Position numbers and translations under genes: made by a program
Notes under the pieces: model-generated
Databases searched by the model: none
Seen by the model: the letters and a program-made list of their open reading frames with translations, nothing else
Told to the model about the DNA's origin: nothing
Shown here: positions 24,201-33,500 of the stretch, piece by piece
How positions within the stretch are numbered: the stretch's first letter is position 1
Layout of the letters: every line of letters begins with the position of its first letter
Assembly: GCF_000327385.1 (NCBI RefSeq)
Contig: NW_008710049.1
Span: 4,756,358-4,820,357 of the forward strand
Origin: Lottia gigantea
Taxonomy: Eukaryota > Mollusca > Gastropoda > Lottiidae
Direction of reading: 5' to 3'
DNA: 64,000 nucleotides

Positions 24201-24934
24201 TAGCCGACCAATTAGACGCTAATGGACTTTGAAAATAAAACATCAAAAAATGAGACAGTCTTTCAATTTTTTTCTTTTCCAAATAAACCTCCGTATTTGG
24301 TTTTATATTTGAAAAGATTATCTTGAGGCATTTCCTGTTTTTAGATTAAAATAGTTCGTTATAAAAGCCGATACGAAGGGTAAACTGAATCTAAAAGATC
24401 CGTCTAAAAGTATTTTTAACACAGAGACAAAGGGATTTCTTGTTATATCAAGCATTTAGTCGGTAATGATTTATTTTCATCCTTTCCATGCAGATGAAAG
24501 GGGTCTTTTGATTTCTGCTGTTACGTTATGCTATCATTTATGATTTCAGGACCTGTTACGATTCTCTAAAGTTGGTCAATAATATAATCATCTATAAATT
24601 GTTCGTCTTTGTTTTTGATTCAGGAAAGTCTTCGATGCGATTCGACACATCATGTTGAAGTGTAAAAAAACTGTAAAAAAGGCTGATTCTGTAATATATC
24701 GCAACAGTACTCATTTCAATTATCAATAATGAATGATTCTGTCGAACAGCATCAGGCTAACGACCTTATTTTTCGTAAACAGTCATACGAAAATAAAATA
24801 TGTTAGATTAAATACCATTCGAAATTGTCCGGTTCTGTGTAGTTTTTCTGAAAATTCTTACCTGGTTTTCCATTGCATTCTGTTGAAACCTTTCCAACAA
24901 GGCATGCGACAAGGAGCACAAGTAGGCCCTTCAT
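10597..24934 (-). CDS. Secreted metal-ligand-less Cu/Zn SOD-fold protein with long acidic Asp/Ser/Gln-rich tail (5 coding exons, ~710 aa)
   Basis: Coding exons are 24934-24862, 22125-22052, 13273-13104, 12631-12514 and 12294-10597, summing to 2133 nt including the stop. All junctions are GT-AG and the intron phases (1, 0, 2, 0) fit. Residues 1-17 or so form a signal peptide. Residues 25-171 follow the Cu/Zn SOD fold: GTIDFRQK strand, GIQVKTYGDTSHGC, MLGDLG, KLSGPLSIIGRAVVV, GCCVIG. Cys90 and Cys166/167 match the family's disulfide. By alignment to human SOD1, His46, 48, 63, 80 and 120 are Gln79, Lys81, Thr96, Met107 and Tyr147, and Arg143 is lost, so dismutase activity is very unlikely. Residues 185-231 are Pro/His/Ser-rich, 351-556 Asp/Ser/Gln/Gly-rich with ten serines in a row, and 598-666 His/Asp-rich. 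An extracellular calcium-binding or biomineral-matrix role is inferred. Molluscan pernin, cavortin and dominin are related SOD-derived proteins. Confidence 0.9.
12514..12631 (-). CDS. Coding exon 4 of the SOD-fold gene: MLGDLG to IIGRAVV
   Basis: The 118-nt exon runs from TTTGTAG|A to GTCGTG|GTGAGT (phase 0). MLGDLGTLPQDGEG corresponds to HVGDLGNVTADKDG of SOD1: the zinc-ligand aspartate is kept (Asp110), but the preceding zinc histidine is Met107. KLSGPLSIIGRAVV is the most recognisable SOD signature in the gene. Confidence 0.9.
12985..13083 (+). repeat. Dispersed repeat R2, copy 1, in intron 3 of the SOD-fold gene
   Basis: GTTGATATACTTCCTCTTAT, AAAAGTTCA and TTTTGGATTTTGGGTTTCGA are shared with 17285-17410 and 44392-44512. 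It ends about 20 nt inside the intron from the exon-3 donor. Confidence 0.6.
13104..13273 (-). CDS. Coding exon 3 of the SOD-fold gene: metal-site loop region
   Basis: The 170-nt exon runs from TTTCAG|ACA to GTCCA|GTGAGT (phase 2). It contains HGIQVKTYGDTSHGC, which corresponds to the GFHVHEFGDNTNGC region of active SODs with both copper histidines replaced (Gln79, Lys81). The following TTGYTYS replaces the SAGPHFN segment that carries the bridging histidine. Cys90 matches the disulfide cysteine, Cys57 of human SOD1. Confidence 0.88.
14696..14726. promoter_or_regulatory. Palindromic pair of ETS-type sites
   Basis: ACTTCCGGTA and TACCGGAAGT form a perfect 10-bp inverted repeat separated by 11 bp. 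Each half is a consensus ETS-family site. It lies in intron 2 of the SOD-fold gene, about 3.8 kb upstream of the nested gene. Confidence 0.35.
17285..17410 (+). repeat. Dispersed repeat R2, copy 2, in intron 2 of the SOD-fold gene
   Basis: GATTGATATACTTCCTCATG, AGTTCATTAACTGCTCCTAA, TTTGGATTTCGGGTTTCC and GTGGTTCGGATCGTTCGTAC define the family. A 61-codon frame over it is incidental. Confidence 0.6.
18023..18202. mobile_element. Decayed family-A MITE upstream of the CCDC60-like gene
   Basis: Its inverse complement reads like the 23254 and 32542 copies (TTTCTATATA, GTATCGGGACA, TTTTCACCATT, CTGTGGTTTCTGTAATTCCA). The inverted ends are weak. Confidence 0.55.
18519..19042 (+). CDS. Coding exon 1 of the CCDC60-like gene
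   Basis: It starts MASNTHSVKW (ATG with G at -3 and +4) and ends CATATTAG|GTATGG in phase 2. It includes a Cys-containing FFSTPCEPFKCLGG segment and an acidic KEEVVQPVEKDDLEE linker. Splicing at 19042 joins DHI to Arg and KIEKRMEDKK in the next exon. Confidence 0.8.
18519..21103 (+). CDS. CCDC60-like coiled-coil protein, nested antisense in intron 2 of the SOD-fold gene (3 coding exons, ~642 aa)
   Basis: Coding exons are 18519-19042, 19460-20165 and 20405-21103, joined in phases 2 and 0 with GT-AG borders. No signal peptide or membrane segment is visible. The protein is hydrophilic and charged, with a Ser/Asn-rich part near residues 220-250, predicted helix around ERLDRLRKDNVEFLNTLYRI, and a helical C-terminus. 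The last 40 residues (AYDICKIS, LAIKFILEKIIQVP, DDFYNWLGLR) resemble from memory the CCDC60 C-terminus (ELCSPDIAVAIEFV, HMPQEDYISWL), a family of unknown function often linked to cilia or testis. That identity is tentative. The first ATG in good context (18519) is chosen; the frame is open upstream only to a GTG at 18486. Confidence 0.8.
19150..19434. mobile_element. TTAA-flanked foldback MITE (family A) filling intron 1 of the CCDC60-like gene
   Basis: It begins TTAAAGAGATTGTAAAGAGG and ends in the inverse (ATCCCTTTAA), with extended inverted similarity inside. Homologous copies lie at 18023, 23254 and 32542. The TTAA ends recall piggyBac-type target sites. It occupies 285 of the 417 intron bases and has no coding capacity. 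Confidence 0.75.
19460..20165 (+). CDS. Coding exon 2 of the CCDC60-like gene
   Basis: The acceptor is TTTTTTTTAAAG|G and the donor TTCAG|GTAAGT (phase 0). The exon encodes the Ser/Asn-rich region, the ERLDRLRKDNVEFLNTLYRI helix and a basic PKRRNR patch. The open frame reads on past the donor into intron sequence, but the strong donor and downstream acceptor make splicing much likelier. Confidence 0.8.
20405..21103 (+). CDS. Coding exon 3 of the CCDC60-like gene, with the conserved C-terminus
   Basis: The acceptor is ATGTTTTAG|GTT. The exon encodes 232 residues, including a charged helix EEVKKINRHRIANFRHKF and the hydrophobic helical end YDICKISTQLAIKFILEKI. It ends TAA at 21101-21103. Confidence 0.82.
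   Translation, partial: VIPSTMMSKALRWSRRNLHVKEVNIEDKHMKPVWQNVANERAPSAFGNTKTNTEDAMSVCQRARSNMEKVNKAMRESCDEEVKKINRHRIANFRHKFDTLREIDGTTLFEKQLWRMREPKDFGIVDPDLPDIMPSKWLDELKERMFNIVGNEDTELTHALKKLCQYSQMEIKNIPQTKAKLCLIVMSLAAYDICKISTQLAIKFILEKIIQVPVDDFYNWLGLRKLPVVIVK
21099..21104 (+). terminator. AATAAA overlapping the stop codon of the CCDC60-like gene
   Basis: The stop codon TAA is the centre of AATAAA, and no other AATAAA follows closely. If used, the 3' untranslated region would be only about 15-30 nt. Confidence 0.4.
21374..21606. repeat. 32-bp minisatellite, 7 identical units plus a partial
   Basis: The unit is GTAGAATACACCTCTACACT then CAGACAATGTTA. Units are identical, indicating recent expansion. 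It lies between the end of the CCDC60-like gene and exon 2 of the SOD-fold gene, inside intron 2. Confidence 0.95.
22052..22125 (-). CDS. Coding exon 2 of the SOD-fold gene: first two beta strands
   Basis: The acceptor is ATTTCAG and the donor ATG|GTGAGT. The 74-nt exon encodes HAACYIEPGKESNVTGTI and continues DFRQKM, matching the N-terminal strands of extracellular Cu/Zn SOD relatives. It ends in phase 0, matching the phase-0 start of exon 3 almost 8.8 kb away. The exon-3 protein begins exactly where this one leaves the fold, so I treat them as one gene rather than two partial genes. Confidence 0.85.
22735..22812 (+). repeat. SINE-like tail repeat
   Basis: ATGGAGTTTTACGTCCTACC then CTTCTGCACCTTTTTGGGCT and AATTAAGACGGACAA recur, diverged, at 51062-51125 (TCCTACTGTTCTGCACCTAT, GAGCTAATGAAAACGGGCAA), 15795-15855 (GGGCCAAATAAGACGGATGA) and 59472-59512 (ATGGAGTTTTACGTCCTACT). 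The short length and dispersal suggest a SINE; no confident tRNA head is present. Confidence 0.4.
22793..23037 (+). other. GC-richer stretch with open frames on both strands, in intron 1 of the SOD-fold gene
   Basis: The plus strand stays open for about 80 codons without an ATG start and ends TAG at 23035. The minus strand has a 67-codon ATG frame (GAKKRAHIRHDEKLLTRAAH). Base composition is higher in GC than the surrounding intron, and no splice sites or family were recognised. It may be transposon-derived. Confidence 0.25.
23254..23544. mobile_element. Complete TTAA-flanked foldback MITE (family A) in intron 1 of the SOD-fold gene
   Basis: TTAAAGGGATTATAAATAGG at the left is mirrored by CCTGTTTACAAACCCTTTAA at the right. 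The halves are imperfect inverted copies over more than 100 nt (GTGGTTCCTGAAATTCCAAT against ATTGAAGGAACCACAG). Confidence 0.8.
24862..24934 (-). CDS. Coding exon 1 of the SOD-fold gene: signal peptide
   Basis: It encodes 24 codons plus one base, beginning MKGLLVLLVACLVGKVSTEC, a typical signal peptide with a basic start, a Leu/Val core and a small-residue region near SerThrGlu. It ends at CCAG|GTAAGA (phase 1), which fits the TC start of exon 2 and forms a Val codon. No ATG occurs between the putative TATA box and this start, which supports the choice. CTGCAG just upstream could be a splice acceptor for an untranslated first exon, so the transcript's 5' end is uncertain. Confidence 0.82.
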
Positions 24935-25114
24935 TCTCCTGCAGATATACAAATGATATTGCGTCCCCTTCAGATTCTTATTTCTGCGACCTGCTCCAAG
25001 TGACAATCACGTGCCAGTCAAGTGAAGAAATGACCAAAAACTAATCCTAAAATCTCCCGAAATCCTTTCCACGTGGCAGAAAATGCCAAATGGATTAAGT
25101 TGAAGGGTTCGGGG

Positions 25115-25121
25115 CTTTATA
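25115..25121 (-). promoter_or_regulatory. Putative TATA box of the SOD-fold gene
   Basis: TATAAAG on the minus strand lies about 180 nt upstream of the signal-peptide ATG. Transcription from about 30 nt downstream would give a leader of about 150 nt without any ATG. CACGTG E-boxes occur at about 25072 and 25008, on the gene side of the TATA. An untranslated intron ending at CTGCAG next to the ATG is possible and would move the promoter. Confidence 0.4.
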
Positions 25122-26179
25122 TTTCCCATAATGTTCAATCATTAAAGATCATCCTAACTAAACTGTCAACATTTATTGCATTTTTGTCACGTTTTAGCAA
25201 AATTATGGACCTAACCCCTCGGACAAAACGCCTCTGCATAATTCTCCTAGGGAGATGGGTATATTCAGATCGGCCCCCATGGTGCTTTATAGTGTTTGTA
25301 CTGTAATTTAACGTCAATGAACCTTTAAATTCATCATTTACACGGATTTTTATTTCCATTTGATGTATTTCATTTGTGTGATACTGCATCTTTTCGTTTT
25401 AATTGCAAGACAAAATGTTTCTGTTATTCGAATTTTGGTAGAAAAAGAAATGATTAATTTGATAATGTTAGGGGAAATGTCAACATTCATTGTAAGGGGT
25501 AACCAACGTATTCCTATTGAACAAATCACGATTTATATCTAATATTTCATGAAATAGATTGTGGCATTAAACTGTCTTTTACAGTAAGTTACAAATCAAT
25601 AAAATAGAGACATATTAAAACTTATGATTTATACGCCGCCCGTTGAAAGGTTGCTTCGGTGTTAATATGTCGTGCTATTTGTATTACGTATTATTGTGTA
25701 TTATTTTGTATCATGATGTATGCTGCCCAAAAAAGGGCGAACAATGCAATAAATATCTATCTATGTTGTTTTGAACCAGATATTGTTCCCCACCTCTCCC
25801 CCAAATAAAAACATTATAAAAACAACGAAAAACAAAATTGTGTCATTGACTACAGATTTTTTCCAAATTGAGTTTTATGCGTATTAGCAGCCTGAGGTTA
25901 CTTAATCATGTTCGTTAAAACGCAATTTTCATTTGACAATCGGAATAAGGGTATTGTAGACATAAAACGTCAACAGACTTTAAGTTATAGATCTGCTTTT
26001 AATCTTACTGTCACAAGTGGTAAAATATTTCATTTTCTGTTAAAACTGAGAAGAAAATAATGTGAACTTTTTCACTTCTGGTCATTAAGTTGGCGCTTAT
26101 CGTTAGACTCTAAAAGCAGACGTGTCATTTTGATAAACGATTCCAAGAATCTTTTAATTTAAATTTTTATTTATTGAAA
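25122..26179. other. No gene seen upstream of the SOD-fold gene
   Basis: Short overlapping frames at 25073-25542 on both strands show no family signature. A regulatory role as upstream sequence of the SOD-fold gene is possible. Confidence 0.5.
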
Positions 26180-26851
26180 TAGAGTATAATATCAAGTGTC
26201 GAAATATGATATACAATATACGTATAGAGTATAATATCAAGTGTCGAAATATGATATACAATATACGTATAGAGTATAATATCAAGTGTCCAAATATGAT
26301 ATACAATATACGTATAGAGTATAATATCAAGTGTCCAAATATGATATACAATATACGTATAGAGTATAATATCAAGTGTCCAAATATGATATACAATATA
26401 CGTATAGAGTATAATATCAAGTGTCGAAATATGATATACAATATTCGTATAGAGTATAATATCAAGTGTCCAAATATGATATACAATATACGTATAGAGT
26501 ATAATATCAAGTGTCCAATTATGATATACAATATACGTATAGAGTATAATATCAAGTGTCCAAATATGATATACAATATACGTATAGAGTATAATGTCAA
26601 GTGTCCAAATATGATATACAATATACGTATAGAGTATAATATCAAGTGTCCAAATATGATATACAATATACGTATCGAGTATAATATCAAGTGTCCAAAT
26701 ATGATATACAATATACGTATAGAGTATAATGTCAAGTGTCCAAATATGATATACAATATACGTATAGAGTATAATATCAAGTGTCCAAATATGATATACA
26801 ATATACGTATCGAGTTTAATATCAAGTGTCCAAATATGATATACAATATAC
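26180..26851. repeat. 45-bp minisatellite, about 15 units
   Basis: The unit is ATAGAGTATAATATCAAGTG, TCCAAATATGATATACAATA, TACGT. The 45-bp period keeps frames open on both strands (234 and 249 codons); these are artefacts. Confidence 0.95.
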
Positions 26852-26945
26852 AGAACATATACGTTTTTAAAACGAAAGTGATTAGTATAAGTAGGGAAAA
26901 TACAAAATCAATGATGTACTATTACGTCCTACGGATTCCAGTGAG

Positions 26946-27302
26946 TTTAAAGTGATACTATGTCTTAGAATGAACATAAAATTTAAGTTCTCGCAATGTA
27001 TATATTCATCAGTTAGCTTACCTGGTGTCATAAAGTTAAAACAGTTAAAATCCTTGTAAAATCTGGAAAATTGGAAAATTCATAAAACTAAGTAATTATT
27101 GAAAAACGCTTATTCTTGATATTAAGCGTTTTTCAATAGTTAATTGCATATTTATGGATAATTACTAATTTTTTAGGATTTATCGGATTATATAAGGATC
27201 CTGTTATGTTATTTATGACACCAGGTATATCTACTGGCTCTTATTGTCAAATTTAAAATTCTTAAATTTTATGTTAATTCTAAGACGTAGTATCACGTTA
27301 AA
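26946..27302. mobile_element. Long-inverted-repeat MITE (family B)
   Basis: TTTAAAGTGATACTATGTCT at the left is mirrored by GACGTAGTATCACGTTAA at the right. An inner inverted pair ACCTGGTGTCATAAA / TTTATGACACCAGGT and a central hairpin around AAAAACGCTTA / TAAGCGTTTTT make nearly the whole element foldable. A homologue lies at 38164-38415. Confidence 0.75.
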
Positions 27303-27910
27303 GGAATACTACCTTTTATAATGGAAATAAAATTAAAAGTCTCAAACTTGGTCAATAAGAGTATATATATATTCATATTAATTCTTTTCATTAATGTCAA
27401 TAGAGGAAGTAATGCCGTTTTTTCTTTTCAATCAGTTTATTGTGGTCTGCATTGAGTAAAATAATGGGAGATAATATTGATTATTTCAAAGTAAGGCCCA
27501 GTCCTGTATAAAGTACTTTTCAAAATCATCACAACATTCCTCGTAATGCTATTTCTGTCATTGTTTATATCATTTTTCCAGACTCTAACTAATATTGAAC
27601 ATTTATTAAAACAATTTTTGCGTGTCAATATTAGAAAAATACAGGTGATGTCAAGACAAAAAACATTGCCTTCAAAACGTAATGTATGTTCTAGTCTACG
27701 TTAATGAATGCTTATTCATCTGACGCCGGTTGTCAGAAAAAAATCAAAAAATCTATCAAAGCATTTAATTACATTTCATTTATGGACTAAAGGGACATTT
27801 AGGAAACATTTTCATTCGAACATAAAAGTATTGCCACAAAATGAGAAGAAGGGGTGGGTGGTAACTGGTAGATGTTGACACTGACAGAATTCTCGAGAAA
27901 AACTTCGATC

Positions 27911-28180
27911 TTAAAGGGACAGATGCGCCATTGTTTTGGCCGATAATTCTCAGAAACTGATTTGTTTAGCTAAGCTAATCAGTAATAGTGTTCAAAGCTC
28001 ACCGTCGAAATTTCAAATCAAATCTATGTGTGTTCAGAATTATCCGCATTTGAATGTTAAATTGACGACTCGTCATTTTAAGATACATGTGATATAATAG
28101 AAAAACATATATAGAAATAGTGAGTTAACATATATTCAAGACTAAAATCAACCCCCGAAATGCCGCAACTGTCCCTTTAA
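27911..28180. mobile_element. TTAA-ended MITE (family C), complete
   Basis: The ends are TTAAAGGGACAGATGCGCCA and TGCCGCAACTGTCCCTTTAA, which are inverted. The interior CCGTCGAAATTTCAAATC and CAAGACTAAAATCAACCCCC is shared with the copies at 1-74, 33375-33500 and 55067-55524. Confidence 0.7.
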
Positions 28181-29177
28181 CTGACACTCGCCAAATATGT
28201 ATGGCTGCGAATAAGAACAGCTGTCATAATTTTTGAGCCATGCAAATGATTTGTGAATTGCAATAATTCGAAACCACAAGCAACTGGTAACTGTCATGGT
28301 GTGAGGACACCTTTAAGGGTTATTAGTAACTCCGTGTTTGTTGATTTGGAAAAGACGGGTCAGCCACCTTTCTCATGCTTTCTTCCACCCACCCTTCCCG
28401 TAGAATGGTGCTATAATGAAAGATTTACAGAAGACTTTATAAAGAAAATAAAAGATTTAATCTCTACCTTAACAGTGGCTATCTTCATTACCATCTCTCT
28501 TCATCTTTAATGTCTATATTCTGATAGGATTTCAAATTCTTTCCTCGAGTTTTTCCAGACGAAAGTTTTAAGTCTTTATTTTCAATAGAAAACCCGTTAA
28601 AAGATTAGATGGTAATTTCTAAAACACATTAAGTGTCTTCTCAATGAGAAAAACATTGGTGAGATTTTATACTCAAATCCTAGCTAATATCTATGATGTC
28701 AATTTTTAAATATTAAATTTAGGTTACTGTTCTACTTCTGAACTTAAAAGGATTCAGTTTGAGAATCGCGACATGGGTGAGACAAGTGCAAAGATAGCTT
28801 GCCGGGCATGGTAACATACGCCCATTACCAGCTGTCAGAAATGATAACCAAGTCTTTAGTGGCTTAATTATGAATTTTCAAATAATCTTAAGAACATTAA
28901 TGATTCAAGGCAAAAGCCAATTTTGACGCATTCTTAGGGCATGGGCAATAACTCTGAAACCCTTCAGCCGATTAATACCAAACTCAAACTTGATCGAGAT
29001 CTAATCAATATATACATGCATGCCACGTTTCACCAAGATCTGAAAAAAATGTCTATATCGTGCATACAAACTAAATTTAACGCGAATTAAGTCAAGGGTC
29101 ATAATTCTAAAACAGTTCATCCGATTTTAACACATCACATTTCGGGATTTATAAGCGACATTCCCTACTCTGTCGCA

Positions 29178-29984
29178 ATTTACCACTTATATTTAATAAT
29201 TATACCAAGGTAATTTACCACTTATATTCAATAATTATACCATAACTATACCAAGGTAATTTACCACTTATATTCAATAACTATACCAAGGTAATTTACC
29301 ACTTATATTCAATAATTATACCATAACTATACCAAGGTAATTTACCACTTATATTCAATAATTATACCATAACTATACCAAGGTAATTTACCACTTATAT
29401 TCAATAACTATACCAAGGTAATTTACCACTTATATTCAATAACTATACCAAGGTAATTTACCACTTATATTCAATAATTATACCAAGGTAATGTACCACT
29501 TATATTCAATAACTATACCAAGGTAATTTACCACTTATATTCAATAATTATACCATAACTATACCAAGGTAATTTACGACTAATATTCAATAATATACCA
29601 TAACTATACCAAGGTAATTTACCACTTATATTCAATAATTATACCATAACTATACCAAGGTAATTTACCACTTATATTCAATAATTATACCAAGGTAATT
29701 TACCACTTATATTCAATAACTATACAAAGGTAATTTACCACTTATATTCAATAACTATACAAAGGTAATTTACCACTTATATTCAATAACTATACCAAGG
29801 TAATTTACCACTTATATTCAATAACTATACAAAGGTAATTTACCACTTATATTCAATAACTTTACCAAAGTAATTTACCACTTATATTCAATAACTATAC
29901 CAAGGTAATTTACCACTTATATTCAATAACTATACCAAGGTAATTTACCACTTATATTCAATAACTATACCAAGGTAATTTACC
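29178..29984. repeat. 35-bp minisatellite with a second, longer unit type
   Basis: The unit is AAGGTAATTTACCACTTATA then TTCAATAACTATACC. Some units carry an extra ATAATTATACC-type segment, giving 46-bp forms interspersed among 35-bp ones. Confidence 0.92.
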
Positions 29985-30756
29985 AGATTGAAGCAATGGG
30001 ATCCGTCTCTGCACTGTTTTCTATTTCGCACTGACAACATCAAAGGTGGTTCATTTTCGATATTTTCAAAACGCTTTCTTCTTTAATGATTAGATCTTGG
30101 CTGATTAATCTAAAACGGGATATTTTAAGACCATATTGGGATATAATATTCTTATGAAATTAGATTGTAACTGAGAATTGGAAAGAACTAATTTTGACAA
30201 ATAAAGCTTGATAAAACAAATATCAGTAAATTTTTCTTGTCTAAAATATTCAAAATTCGAAACTTGAACATACACTGATAATCTAAGTTGCAGAGTTTTA
30301 AAGATACACCCCCCTACCACAAAAAAACCCCAAAACCCCCCAGAACTTTATATATCTAAAATCCAAGTCGTTATTTAATTTATATCAGTATAACTATTTT
30401 CTAAGTATTTCATTATCAGCATGCTAAAGTTTCAACCAAAACTAAAATAATCATCATGTTTCAAATGATAATGAGAGGATACCATCCAGTCCAAGCCAAA
30501 GCCTCACAGGGAGATGTTTTAATGAGTAGAATGATAGGTCAGACTGACTCTATGGTGCCGGAAAGGAAACCGACGTCGTCAATTAGTGTACACCTTCTTA
30601 ACCAATTTCCAATCGCAGTGTGACACTGTATGGTATGTAGTATCTTCATTGTACAAGCTACACTGTAAATGGATTTTAAGGAGATATTCCAGTCTTTAAT
30701 TATGTAATAGTGGACAATTACGTTGAACAACACAAAAGGGGAGCGGACCAATAGAA

Positions 30757-31063
30757 CAGTGGCGGCACCAATAAGGGTACTGAGGGAGCATTTGCCCCCC
30801 CTAGAAAAGTGGTTTGCACCCCCAATTGTACCTCCAATTTACTCTTAACAAATCTAAATGTCTACTTTTTTTCTCCAAAATATGTGTCAGAATGCACAAA
30901 ATCAATTCATTTTTTCTAGACTTTCCTTGAGAGAACTCTCTAAGACACTCTATGAGATTCTTGCGACTATGACAACACCACAGAGTAGTCAACATTTGAA
31001 TTCAGACTCAGCAATCTGTCCCCTGTCTGTACTTTCAGTCTCGGAAGGCTGGTGCCGCCTCTG
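30757..31063. mobile_element. Non-autonomous hAT-like MITE with 8-bp target duplication
   Basis: The left end CAGTGGCGGCACCA is inverted at the right as TGGTGCCGCCTCTG. The flanking octamers are CAATAGAA and CAATATAA (7 of 8 identical), as expected for hAT insertions. No transposase is present. Diverged relatives lie at 992-1203 and 59649-59835. Confidence 0.75.
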
Positions 31064-32541
31064 CAATATAAGCTCTGAATGTTCCCGATACGTAGAAACT
31101 CTACCCCATAACAATGAATTTCATTAGTTTGTTTGCTACTCAGGTTAACAACGGTTTTCCATACAGAAGTAATACATCCTAAACAAATATGGAACTATCA
31201 TAAACCGCTTTATGACATATAAGACAGAACTTTTTCATTAAACAATCAATTTCTTCCCAATATTTGTTTTTATTGTGAGAGAATTTATTCCATAAATCTT
31301 AACGATAACAAAGGTTGGATGTTGACACTCAACGATGATTCTATTTAAGTCAATTGGAAGTTGGTATATTTAATTATGTCTGACAAAGGGTAAGGACTAA
31401 GAACTGAAGCTTTAATATCCACAGAATTTAATGACCAAGAATTTAGTCTGTGCTAAAATATTATTAGACCTTACGCTTTCTCATACATTCACCTTCAAAG
31501 CGCGTAATTACCACCCACACCTCCCCCTCTCCCCTCCCTCCAAAGTTCAAAATGACCCCTTGGGGATAATTACAACCACGTTCAAAACCCCTGGATTAAT
31601 ATATATCAAATCTATGTTTTTTGGATAAAATGCACCTCTAAATCTAGAAAATTCTTATCCAATTTCCCATTGATATTGCAAAACAGTTTATGCTTGCTAC
31701 ATTTTGTTATTATTTCTTTAATCCTTAATTGTCTATTGTGTGAATGAGACTAACTACACCTTTCTTTCCGATCGTCTCCTAGGTACATTGGACAGAATTT
31801 AATGAAATTTTTACTCCTATTATTCCTATAGTGGTTGAACATACAGGTTCATTATTATTAATTATAAAAAGATGTTTTGCCCCAAGAAATAGCTTAATCA
31901 GCATTTTGTTCTTTTGGTGTTTATTTATTATTAAAATTACTCTGAGCAGTTTAGATATCTGTATCTTTAGGCTCTTGTTTACTGATAAGAAATCCATTAG
32001 GGTCAGATGGCATCTCCTGAAGGAGAATAGGTACGAATCTCAGAAAACCTTTTTATGAAAAGAAAAAAAAGAGGTTTCTAATGAGTAAAATAAGCGATTT
32101 TAGAACAGTCGACACTGTGGCGTTTCTAGGAAACATAAGGTGAATGGGCCTAGCAGCGGCCACAAAATTTTCCATCGGGCCACAGGCAATATTTTCACTA
32201 TGTATAATGATACATTGAAAGCGAGGTGGACCAGCCTCTTATATGGTGAGGGGGTGGGGTAGGGCCCACTGTGGGCACTATGTCAGTCAATTTTATAGGG
32301 TCGGTTGCTTAGATTATGTGTATCTTTGATACACGAAAACGGACTTACAGCAGTTTGAACGGTTAATCTGATCGAATATTGTACGCTGTTGTTTGTGAAA
32401 GATATCGATACAATAAAATAATTTAATCAGTACTCAAGTACTAACTCTTAATCAAAATTCAAGTCAAATGTCTCTGGCAAAGATGGCGGAATATACAAAA
32501 GGGGGATCAATAGACACATCAATATTCGTGGGGAGGTTGCC
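31064..32541. other. No gene seen
   Basis: It contains a GC-rich GTGGCGTTTCTAGGAAAC stretch at about 32116 that resembles the 5534 transposon-like end. Frames of 65-75 codons at 31431-32058 look incidental. Confidence 0.5.
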
Positions 32542-32726
32542 TTAAAGAGATTGTAAAGAGGTTTTCTAAAAAATGTATGTGTATCGGGGGACACTCATAG
32601 CCTCTATTTTCACCATTCTAACTTTCAATCAGATGTCTATGGTTCCTGCAATTCCACTAAAACTAAGTGTTTGATTGCAGAGCCTGAAATGATACAAGAA
32701 TATTTGGTGATTTACAATTCCTTTAA
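32542..32726. mobile_element. Short family-A MITE copy
   Basis: It begins TTAAAGAGATTGTAAAGAGG and ends TTTACAATTCCTTTAA. It is a deleted version of about 185 bp that keeps both ends and the GTATCGGGGGACA segment. Confidence 0.7.
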
Positions 32727-33374
32727 CGAATGTGCTATCATTCACTAGGCACTATCTGTCCGTTGAATAAAAAATAATGAATTGATATAATCACGAATAA
32801 CTTCCCACATATCGCACTTTTATTCCATAAAATTGTCTCGTTTATCACCAGCAAGAGATAATAAGCTTAAATGTTAATATGCAGTCATCTCTCAAGTAGT
32901 TAATAATGTAAATGAATTAATCCATGACCTTCTGATACTAAGCATGTAGAAATGTGGTCATGAATGCATTGCGACGCTTCGCCAATATCTGGTTAAAACG
33001 TAGAAATATTAATAAACTAAAATAGTTTTATAAGAAACACAAATCTGAATCCACCTGGTAACTTCAAGATATATAAAACTACAGAATATTCCATTTTACT
33101 TTCAACTCTATGGAAAGAATGGCATTGTTTTGCCTTTTCTTCTGTTCCCAATTGTCCAGTGACATGAACAATTCTAATTTTCGTTAATTTTCATTCAATA
33201 TAGTTTTACACCCCGTTGTTACTAACTGAAATAATTAGTTCATTTTTCAGTTTTTCATTTATAACACATTTATAAAAGTTCACACAATTCTTAGAATGAA
33301 ACGATTGAAACTTAGATATTTAACATGGTGAACTCTTGGGGAAAAGCTCACCGTCTGATCATTGGCCTACCTTT

Positions 33375-33500
33375 GTCTCATAAACGGGATTTTTTTTTAG
33401 CTAAGTTTATCGGGAATAGCGTTCACAGCTCAACGTCGAAATACGAGCCTTCAAATCCACGTGTGTCCAGAACTATCCTCGTATGTAAGTTTGTAATTCC
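33375..33500. mobile_element. Family-C MITE fragment
   Basis: TTAGCTAAGTTTATCGGGAA, CACAGCTCAACGTCGAAATA and CACGTGTGTCCAGAACTATC align with 27965-28050. A 68-codon frame over it looks incidental. Confidence 0.45.

Larger units (their letters stand above)
22126..24861. other. Intron 1 of the SOD-fold gene
   Basis: It holds a SINE-like tail (22735), a GC-richer stretch (22793-23037) and a family-A MITE (23254-23544). The remainder, 23545-24861, shows nothing recognisable. Confidence 0.6.

Noticed and set aside
26154-26955. Frames of 234 and 249 codons on opposite strands
   Set aside because: Both are products of the 45-bp array, with no start context, splice sites or non-repeat sequence of note.
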